Assembly (NCBI RefSeq): GCF_016863295.1
Contig: NZ_BOOP01000054.1
Coordinates: 1 to 58,336 of the forward strand
Reading direction: 5' to 3'
DNA length: 58,336 nt
Source: Planotetraspora phitsanulokensis
GTDB lineage: Bacteria; Actinomycetota; Actinomycetes; Streptosporangiales; Streptosporangiaceae
Shown: positions 42,952 to 50,400 of the stretch, in pieces
Position numbering within the stretch: position 1 is the stretch's first letter
Layout of the letters: each line of letters opens with the position of its first letter
The notes under the pieces: generated by a model
Databases searched by the model: none
Told to the model about the DNA's origin: nothing
The model's input: the letters and a program-made list of their open reading frames with translations, nothing else
Program-made: the position numbers and the translations under genes

Positions 42952-44154
42952 TCAGAGCTCGATGGGGAGGTGGCGGGGTCCGCGCAGCATTGCGCTGCGC
43001 CGGTAGGGGGGCGGATCCTGCACCAGGGTCGTGGTGCCGAGGCGGGGGATCAGCGCGGTGAGCGCGATCTGGGCTTCTATACGGGCGAGCGGCCCGCCGT
43101 AGCAGAGGTGGATTCCGCTGCCGAAGCCGAGGTGCTGGTTGTCTGGCCGGGTGGGGTCGAAGCGCTCGGGGTCGCGGAACCGGTTGGGGTCACGGTTGCC
43201 TGAAGCCAGCATGAGCACCAGGGGCACGCCCTTGGGGACTGTGGTGCCCGCGATGTCGATGTTGGCGAGAGGAGTGCGCTGTCGCATGTGGACCGGGGGC
43301 TCGTAGCGCAGCAGTTCCTCAACCGCGTTGGGTAGCAGTTCGGGTTCACGGCGCAGCCGGTCCAGTTGGTCGGGATGGCGCAGGAGCGTGAGCACCCCGT
43401 TGGTGATCAGGTTGACCGTGGTCTCGTGTCCGGCGATGAGCAGTAGTACGGCGGTGGCCGCCAGCTCCTCCCGGGTGAGCAGTCCGGCCGGGTCCGGCTC
43501 GTTGACGAACGCGGAGAGCATGTCGTCACGGGGGTGGCCGCGGCGTTGCTCGGCGAGGTCAACGAGGTACCGGCCCATCTCCACCCGTGCCCGGCCGCCG
43601 ACTCGCTGGCGCTCGGTGGGATCCTCGCCGGGCTTGATGTCGGCGGAATCGATGATCGTGGCGGACCACTCGCGGAAGACGGGCTCGTCCTCGCGCGGTA
43701 CGCCGAGCAGTCGACAGATGACGGAGACGGGCAGCGGATAGGCGAAGTCCTCGACGATGTCGATCCGGGCACGGCCGTCGAACGCCTCGATCAGTTCCTC
43801 GGCGATCTGGGCGATCTCTCCACGCATCGCGTCCAGACGGCCTGGGCTGTGCGGCGGCCCGAACGGTCGCATGGCCAGGTTGCGCAGCCGGTGGTGCGCG
43901 GGGTCGTCGAGAACGATGAAGGAGATTTGCTCCTCTTCCTGGGGCAGGCCGCGGTACGGGGCAGCGAGGTTGCGGCGGTCCGCGCTGATGCGCGGGTCGT
44001 GCAGCAGGGCCATGATGTCGTGGTACGTGCCGATCAGGTAGCTTCCGTCCGTCTGCCGCGCCACCCCGGCCTCGCGGAGTTCCGCGTACAGCGGGTAGGG
44101 GTCGGGCCGGTTGGCGTAGTCATTGATCCGTTCCAGCAGAGTGTCAATGGCCAT
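42952..44154 (-). CDS. Cytochrome P450
   Basis: 400 aa from the ATG at 44154. The I-helix oxygen-binding motif is LLLIAGHETTVNL, the K-helix ExxR is in AVEELLRYEPPV, and the heme loop FGSGIHLCYGGPLARIEA carries the Cys ligand. Soluble, class I bacterial type. It needs electrons from a ferredoxin, and both ferredoxin and reductase are encoded immediately upstream in the same operon, giving a complete monooxygenase system. The substrate is unknown; the neighbouring GMC oxidoreductase suggests an alcohol-forming hydroxylation followed by oxidation. A truncated paralogue lies at 36 kb. Confidence 0.95.
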   Translation of the reverse strand: MAIDTLLERINDYANRPDPYPLYAELREAGVARQTDGSYLIGTYHDIMALLHDPRISADRRNLAAPYRGLPQEEEQISFIVLDDPAHHRLRNLAMRPFGPPHSPGRLDAMRGEIAQIAEELIEAFDGRARIDIVEDFAYPLPVSVICRLLGVPREDEPVFREWSATIIDSADIKPGEDPTERQRVGGRARVEMGRYLVDLAEQRRGHPRDDMLSAFVNEPDPAGLLTREELAATAVLLLIAGHETTVNLITNGVLTLLRHPDQLDRLRREPELLPNAVEELLRYEPPVHMRQRTPLANIDIAGTTVPKGVPLVLMLASGNRDPNRFRDPERFDPTRPDNQHLGFGSGIHLCYGGPLARIEAQIALTALIPRLGTTTLVQDPPPYRRSAMLRGPRHLPIEL

Positions 44155-44190
44155 GCGGGGCTCCTCGTAGCTGGGAAGAGACACAAGGGG

Positions 44191-45561
44191 TCAGTCGGCG
44201 GGCCGTACCACGGTCAGCCGGCGGTCGGGCAGGTAACCGGTGAGCGCGACGGTGGGACCGTGGAAGAGCCCCTTGGGGTCCGGCACGTTGGAGGGGATCG
44301 GGAACGCGGCGACCAGGGGGCGACCGTCGGCCGCGCCGGGCCCAGGAGGGAAAGGAGCGGCGGTCTCGATCAGGCCCTGGTAGTACTCGAGCCACTTGGC
44401 CATGTTCACGGTGACGGCGGCGGTGATGCGGCCCCGGTAGCCGTAGACCGCCACCAGTCGGCGTTCGTCGAGCGAGCCTTGGGCGATGACTACCTGGTCG
44501 GAGAATGTGGGGACGCCCACGGACTTGATGTTCAGCCCGAACTGGCTCGACCAGAAGACCGGGACCGCGAGGTGCGGGCGCCGCGCCGGCTCCGGACTGA
44601 CCATGTTGTGCGCCGCGACCTCCGCCTGCGTGACCGCGTTGCCCCAGTGCTCCAAGGAGAGCATCTGGTACTCGAACAGCGGGTGCGGGAAGCGGGCGGC
44701 ATCGCCGGCCACGAAGACGTCGTCGGTGACGATCCCGTACATGTTGAAGGCGCGGCACCCTGCGTCGCAGGCGACCCCCCGCGGGCCGGCGGCCAGCCCT
44801 GCTTCGGCCAGCCACTCGGTATTGCGGACCGCCCCCATGGCGACGACGCACACGTCCGCGTCGATGTGGCTGCCGTCGGACAGGTCCGCACCGGTGAACC
44901 GGCCATTTCCACGCAGCGCGGTGACCGTCACTCCGCAGCGTAGGTCCACGCCGTGTGCCCGCTGCATACCGGCCGCCAGCATCGAGAGCGTGCCGCCGAG
45001 CGCGCCCACCAGCGGTCCGGGGCCGCGTTCGGCGAGCGTGACCTCGATGCCCCGCTCCCGGCAGGCCGAAGCGATCTCCGAGCCGGTGAAGCCCCCGCCG
45101 ATCACCAGCACCCGGCGCGGCCCGGCAGCCAGCCGCTCGGTCAGGCGCCCGGCGTCGTCGCGGGTGCGCAGGGTGAACACTCCGTCGAGGGCGGCCTCGT
45201 CGGCGTTGGGCCAGGGTCGCGCCCGGGTCCCGGTGGCGATCAGCAGCCGGTCGTAGGTCACTGACTCGCCGTCGGCCAGCAGTACCTGCTTCCCAACCGG
45301 GTCCAGCCCGGTGGCGCGCACCCCGAGCCGCCACTCCGCGTCGGGGTCACGGCGCATCGGCAGTGCGGCCGCGTCCGCCGCCATCCTCCCGAGCAGTACC
45401 TGTTTGGACAGCGGCGGGCGGTCGTAGGGCGGATGGGGCTCATCTCCGATCACGGTCAGTGAACCGGTGAAGCCTTCCTCCCGCAGAGTCTCGGCGGCCC
45501 GCAGCCCGGCCAGCGACGCGCCGACGATGACGATGCGGCCCTCCCGAAGGTCATCGGGCAC
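44191..45561 (-). CDS. NAD(P)H-dependent ferredoxin reductase
   Basis: 456 aa. The FAD motif GASLAGLRAAETLREEG is near residue 14, PPYDRPPLSKQVLLG at about 44-58 is the signature of ferredoxin reductases of the putidaredoxin-reductase family, and VLVIGGGFTGSEIASACRER at about 148-168 is the NAD(P) site. The late motif DVFVAGDAARFPH fixes FAD. The enzyme passes electrons from NAD(P)H to the adjacent 3Fe-4S ferredoxin. The start codon overlaps the ferredoxin gene by 11 bp, so the two are translationally coupled; the P450 follows after 36 nt. Confidence 0.93.
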   Translation of the reverse strand: MPDDLREGRIVIVGASLAGLRAAETLREEGFTGSLTVIGDEPHPPYDRPPLSKQVLLGRMAADAAALPMRRDPDAEWRLGVRATGLDPVGKQVLLADGESVTYDRLLIATGTRARPWPNADEAALDGVFTLRTRDDAGRLTERLAAGPRRVLVIGGGFTGSEIASACRERGIEVTLAERGPGPLVGALGGTLSMLAAGMQRAHGVDLRCGVTVTALRGNGRFTGADLSDGSHIDADVCVVAMGAVRNTEWLAEAGLAAGPRGVACDAGCRAFNMYGIVTDDVFVAGDAARFPHPLFEYQMLSLEHWGNAVTQAEVAAHNMVSPEPARRPHLAVPVFWSSQFGLNIKSVGVPTFSDQVVIAQGSLDERRLVAVYGYRGRITAAVTVNMAKWLEYYQGLIETAAPFPPGPGAADGRPLVAAFPIPSNVPDPKGLFHGPTVALTGYLPDRRLTVVRPAD

Positions 45562-45760
45562 CGGCGCTCACCTCCTCACCCAGGAGGATGGCTTGGACCG
45601 GGCACGCCGCCGCGGCCTGGCGTACGCGGTCGAGCTGGTCATCGGGGACGGCCGGGTTGTATAGCAACGCCTCCTCCCCGTGCAGTTCGAACACCTCCGG
45701 CGCGAGGAACACGCACTGCGCATAGCCTTGGCAGCGAGTGAGATCTACGACGATCTGCAT
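45551..45760 (-). CDS. [3Fe-4S] ferredoxin, P450 redox partner
   Basis: 69 aa from the ATG at 45760 with GGGAGGGG upstream. Cluster Cys10 and Cys16 are in CQGYAQC and Cys53 in AAAACPVQAI. The fourth position of the classical motif is Tyr13 instead of Cys, typical of actinomycete 3Fe-4S ferredoxins serving P450s. It is the first gene of the ferredoxin-reductase-P450 operon. A longer in-frame reading to 45856 lacks ferredoxin character and is rejected. Confidence 0.93.
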   Translation of the reverse strand: MQIVVDLTRCQGYAQCVFLAPEVFELHGEEALLYNPAVPDDQLDRVRQAAAACPVQAILLGEEVSAGAR

Positions 45761-46199
45761 CTCAAGCCACCCCTCCCTCGCCTCAGCTCCCGGTTTCTTT
45801 CCAGGTTCGGGAAGGATCAGGCGCTCGCACCGTCGCTCCGCCAGGGGTTTGTCCATGTCCTCACCTTGCGGGTACGCCCATTGGCGCAGCCCAGACGGTT
45901 CGTTGGGCTGAACGAGTGAATGCGGGCACGCCTGGAGTGACGGGCTAATGGAGTGTTGGGGTACCCGGGATGGCGCGAATGACAGGCGTGATCAGCACCA
46001 AGCAGGTAGGTTCCGCAGCGGGGGCGCTACCGGTCACAACCGCTGGAGTAGAGCGTGGGCGATGCTGCTTATCTACGAGGCGTGAGCTGACCAAACGCTC
46101 TGTAGAGCCCGCGCCGCTTACTTGACCATCCCGTATATGTCCCGCGCGCGTTGGGTCCTCACCACGCAATGACCCGCGCCGACTCACGCGCATCACCAA
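45761..46199. other. Gene-free stretch upstream of the ferredoxin operon
   Basis: It must contain the ferredoxin promoter. No clear gene; short frames have no family features. From about 46140 the sequence grades into IS fragments. Confidence 0.45.
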
Positions 46200-46425
46200 G
46201 TGGGGCCTGACGCCGACGTCGATGTCCGAGCCGACGTCGGCTGGCTGGTCGCGGTCGACTCCACCGTTGTGCGCGCTCACCAGACGCCGCCGGGGCAAAA
46301 AGGGGAGTCAGCCCCAGAGGAGCCAGCAGATCAGGCTCGGCCGATCCCGTGGCGGACTGACCAGCAAGATCCACCTGGCGTGCGACGGCGGCGGCCGACC
46401 ACTCCTTTCGTCGCGGCCACCACCG
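46200..46425 (+). mobile_element. IS5-family transposase fragment
   Basis: One frame reads ADVGWLVAVDSTVVRAHQ (first DDE Asp region). After a shift another frame reads RSQQIRLGRSRGGLTSKIHL then ACDGGGRPL, the standard continuation in IS5/IS427 transposases. Both ends are missing and the frame is broken, so it is inactive. Confidence 0.75.
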
Positions 46426-46506
46426 GAGAACTCCTCCGCGAGCTGACCATCGACCCCCAGCCGCGACTACCAACCCCAGGACAAGCAAAAACCCCCGAAC
46501 CCGTAG
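46408..46506 (+). mobile_element. Tail of an IS481/IS3-type integrase
   Basis: VAATTGELLRELTIDP in one frame, then, after a shift, RDYQPQDKQKPPNP and a TAG (46503-46505 region). This resembles the C-terminal tail of DDE integrases of the IS481/IS3 kind. It is spliced directly to the IS5 fragment. Confidence 0.55.
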
Positions 46507-46518
46507 GTTCGAGGGTTT
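46487..46518. terminator. Hairpin with A/T flanks at the IS fragment end
   Basis: CCCCCGAACC (46492-46501) pairs with GGTTCGAGGG (46506-46515), one mismatch, with AAAA before and TTT after. It works as a terminator on either strand. The adjacent GATGTCTCGAAACATC (GATGT/ACATC arms) may be an IS terminal repeat. Confidence 0.65.
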
Positions 46519-46622
46519 CCGATGTCTCGAAACATCACAAAGTGCCCCCGGCGAGGGACCCACAAGTAAGGAAACTGGAGACATCCCCTCTGACCAGGTA
46601 GTTCGAGCTCGACAGCTCACGA

Positions 46623-46940
46623 TTGAGGCGCTCCGGCCCCTTCCGCAGCGCCGTGTCCGTACCTTCCGAGCCGCAGCGGAGGGGTGAACGCGATGCCATT
46701 GTCGTCCGACCGCTGGATCCTGGGGGACCGCTGTCTGTGGATGGCACGGTGGTCAGCTCGTCCATGGCGCTGTTGCTGGAGAGCCAGTACGGCCGGAGAG
46801 GCGGAGTCCTCCCGTGGACGATGCTGATTGTGGCGAGTCTCGCATCCCTTGCCGCCAACGACGCGGTCGCCAAGCCCACTCGCATTGGCCGGGTGATAGC
46901 GGCCTGGCAGTCCTTCGCCCTGGTCGGCGTAGAAGAGGAC
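46623..46940 (+). pseudogene. DUF2637 (AICE spread-type membrane protein) remnant
   Basis: The frame contains PLSVDGTVVSSSMALLLES, YGRRGGVLPWTMLIVASLAS and IGRVIAAWQSFALVG. These are the core motifs of DUF2637 proteins (LSVDGM.V.SSM.LL, RRGG.LPW, GR..AAWP.FAL) found on pSAM2-like elements. It loses homology after about 46940 where the IS66 fragment begins on the other strand, and the N-terminal part is unclear. Confidence 0.7.
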
Positions 46941-46959
46941 GTTGTTATTTGGGGCGGGC

Positions 46960-47330
46960 AGCAACGCACCCATGGCCTTTGCCCGGCTTGCGCCCGCTGT
47001 TTTCCCGCACGACCTCGGCTTGGGCTTCGGCTTGGCGAACCGGTCCGACGACGGCGGCAGCGAAGAGTGACCCGAGTTCATCCGCAACCGGCGCACAAGC
47101 TCAGCCACCCGGGCCTTCAACTCGGCATTCTCCGCCCGCAGACGTTCGTTGTCCGCCTGCAGCGCCGTGATCTGCTCATCCTTGGCCACCAGCACCCGCT
47201 GCAGATCCCGGATCAGCTCATGCGCTTCGGCCAACCCCGCGCGCAGCTCGGCCAGCTCTCTCAACTGCGCAGACTCGGACGCGAGCGCCCATGAGCACAG
47301 CAAGAGAGAGTCAACGATCAAATGGTGCAA
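46960..47330 (-). pseudogene. IS66-family transposase N-terminal fragment
   Basis: Coiled-coil leader (LQADNERLRAENAELKARVA then ELVRRLRMNSGHSSLPPSSD and RFAKPKPKPRS) is the hallmark N-terminus of IS66 TnpC. The catalytic domain is absent; the frame then runs into unrelated sequence near 46960. Confidence 0.8.
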
Positions 47331-47412
47331 ACGGCATTAAATCGGATTACCTGAGCAGTTATCGGCTGTCAGCGAACCCCGAAGAGTCGCTTTCATGAAC
47401 TTTGCACACGTA

Positions 47413-47442
47413 TTGACTGTTGATCAGATTCGCCTGAATACT
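47413..47442 (+). promoter_or_regulatory. Promoter of the giant secreted protein gene
   Basis: TTGACT (47413-47418) and AATACT (47437-47442) are spaced by 18 nt. GAGGGAG precedes the ATG at 47484. Vegetative-type boxes. Confidence 0.6.
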
Positions 47443-47483
47443 CCCCGGTATCGCTCGGCGGCCGACAGAGGGAGTTTTTCACC

Positions 47484-50400
47484 ATGCGTCAGATGCGCCA
47501 TCGTGCGACCTTGGGTCGATTACTCCTGACCGGATCGCTCAGCATCGTATTGATGACCGGCCAACTCGTCGGGTCAGGCCAGGCGATCGCGGACCCCGCC
47601 CCGGCGGTGACCGCGTCCGCGTCGGTCTCCCCGACCCCGACCCCGACCACGGCCACAGCCGCAGCGTCCACGGACACCGCTCAGCCGCAGCTGGCACCAA
47701 AATCGGCGGAGCTCAGGCAGAACCTCACGCCGGTCGACCCGGTCAACCCGCCGGCCGGATCGGTGGCCGTCGACCGTGGCCCGAACAAGGCCCTGCAGCC
47801 GATCGCCCCGCTGCCTGCCGTCGACCCACAGCCCGGCACCGTCGCGATCGATCGAGCGCCGGTGGTACCCAACCCGCCGGTCACACCCAGCCCGCTGACC
47901 ATGCCACTGCACCCGGCCCAGGAACTCGTCGACGCCACTGCGGCCGACGCCACCGCGACGCTCGGCCGCGCGGGCCGACTTCAGCCGAACGGTACCCCGG
48001 ACCTGGACGCCCGGAAGCTCCAGCCGCAGGTCGCCTCGGCCCAGTTCATCGACCCGGCGCACCCGGCCACCCTGCAGGACCTGACCACCGCGCTCACCAG
48101 CGGCAACATCCCGCCCCCACTGCCCGTCGACCCGCTGGCCTTGCTGCAGAAGCTGCCTGACGGCATCCCGAGGATCACCTACCGGATGTGCTCGGAGTCG
48201 GCCACCAAGCAGGTCTCCTGTTCGTTAACCCTGCCGCTGGCCGTCCCCGCCATCCTGGACGTGACCGGTGACCACACCCCGGACGTGCTCGCCGACCTGG
48301 TGCCGGTGGCCGCCCCCGGCGATGTGGTCGCCGCCGCGCAGGCACTGCTGGACGTGCAACAGCAGCTCACCGCCGTGCAGAACCGGCTGAACGTCGTAAA
48401 CGACCTGCTGAGCGACCCTCTCCAGGTCATCCTGCACCCCGAGTTGCTCGTTGAGAAGCTGCAACTCACCAGCCTGATATCGGACTTGCAGACCGCCCTG
48501 ACCGACAAGACGCAGGCCCTGCTCGACCTGGTGAACCTCGGTGTCGGCCTGCTGCAACTCAGGTTGCCCACCAGCGAGCTGGCCGGCGAGCCGCTGCCCG
48601 CGCACGTCTGGGCGGTCTATGACCTGCCTACCCACAAGCGGGTCTCGGTCGGCTTCGACGGGCTGCGCCGGGGCACCACGTTGCCTACCGGCACGCTCGG
48701 CCTGTTCACCTTCAACCCGATCGAACTGGCCCGGGGTGTCTACGACATCAACGCCCGGCTGCTGCAAGGCGGAGCCGGCGACGCGCTGGCGATCACCGCC
48801 GGACTGGCGAACGTCACCGCCGACGATGCGGGCAACCCGTACCAACCGACCGTGGCCAGCGCCCGGTTCTCCCCGGTGCCTTCGCTCTTCACCGCACACG
48901 CCAGGATCGACCCCGGCAGCAGTACCACGGACCAGAAGGTCGTGGTGGACTCCACCAGCGACAAGACCACCCATCTGGACACCCAGGTGCTGAGCAACCG
49001 CGACGGCGTCGACGAGTTCACCCAGCTCGCCGTGGACACCCTGCCCACCCAGGTCTCGGCCACCCTGACCCGGCCGCCCGGCGGCAAGGCCGTGCTCAAC
49101 TACCAGGCCTCATCGGGCATCGATAAAGTGCTCTTCGCCGACTTCGGGTACGCCGGTGCCGGACTCGTCAACGCGGTGCAGGCCACGGCGGCGGGCATCC
49201 CGACCGCGTTCAACGCCGCGCTGGCCAACACTGACACCGGCGTCAGCCTGGACTACACCGCCACCAGCCGGCTCGCCGCGCTCGACGTCGATGTGTACGA
49301 CAAGGCCGGCGGCCTGGTCGGCCGAGGCTCCTTGCGCGGGATTCCCACCGCGGTCAATCTCGCGGCCGACACCAAGGCCGGCCACGTCACCTTCACCGGC
49401 GCTCAGGCGCTGGACCAGGCCACCGTGGCGATCTCCCGCAACCTCGGCTCGTTCGTGCCCTACGACGGGGACCACGCCACCATCGTCACGGCCGGCGACG
49501 CGCTGGGCGTCTCCGCCCGGGTGACGGGCCTGCGCCAGGTGGACGCCTACTACGACGGGCACCCGAGGCTGTCCACCACCTTCGAGCCCGGCGGGCAGTC
49601 GTTCATCGCGGCCGGTGACCTCGGCGGGCTGCACAAGGCCCGGCTGGAGATCTCCAACCTGCCTGCCACCGCGTCCCTGGACGTGGACACCGCGGCCCGC
49701 AAACTCGACTACCAGACCAGCTCGGTGATCCACCGGGTGTTCGCTGCCTACACCAACACCGCGACAGGTCCGACGCTGTTCGCCACCGTGAGCGAGCTGC
49801 CGGCCAAGATCTCCCTCTCCTACGAGCTGGTCGACAAACCGCGGTTGCAGTACCAGGCGAGCAGCCCGCTCCAGAAGATCGAGGTCTTCGCCAGCCTGGA
49901 CCATGTGGAGACGCTGCGCCCGCAGCAGGACCACTACCTCTCCGCCGCCGCGACCGGGCTGCCCGAGACCATGGACTTCTTGCTCGACCTGCCGGCCAGG
50001 CACCTGGAAGGCACCCAGTCCGATGAGTTGACCGGGCTGAATGTGGTGGCCAGGGTGCCGTTCGCGGGCCGGGACTGGACCGCCGGCGCCGATCTCGCCG
50101 GGGTGCCTGCCCACTTCGACGCGGACTTCACCGAAGGCACCTACCGGTTCCGCGGCCTCTCCGGGCCGCTCGGCTCGGCCCATCTCACAGTGACCAACCA
50201 CGCCGGCCAACTCGCCCCCACCGGGCTGCATCTGGCCGTGCACTACCGGCAGACCACCGGCGACCTGGACGGCAGCGTCTCGGTCCGCGACCTCTCCTGG
50301 GTCGAGTACGCGCACGCCGGCGGTGGGCAGACCTTCCGCCTGGACACCGACACCGGCGGTGACCCGGTCTTCGTGGACGCCGACGTCGTGCTCGCCGCGA

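Noticed and set aside
46487-46536. GGTTCGA-containing hairpin considered as a tRNA T-arm
   Set aside because: No acceptor stem, D-arm or anticodon arm can be formed around it; it is a terminator-like hairpin at an IS end.
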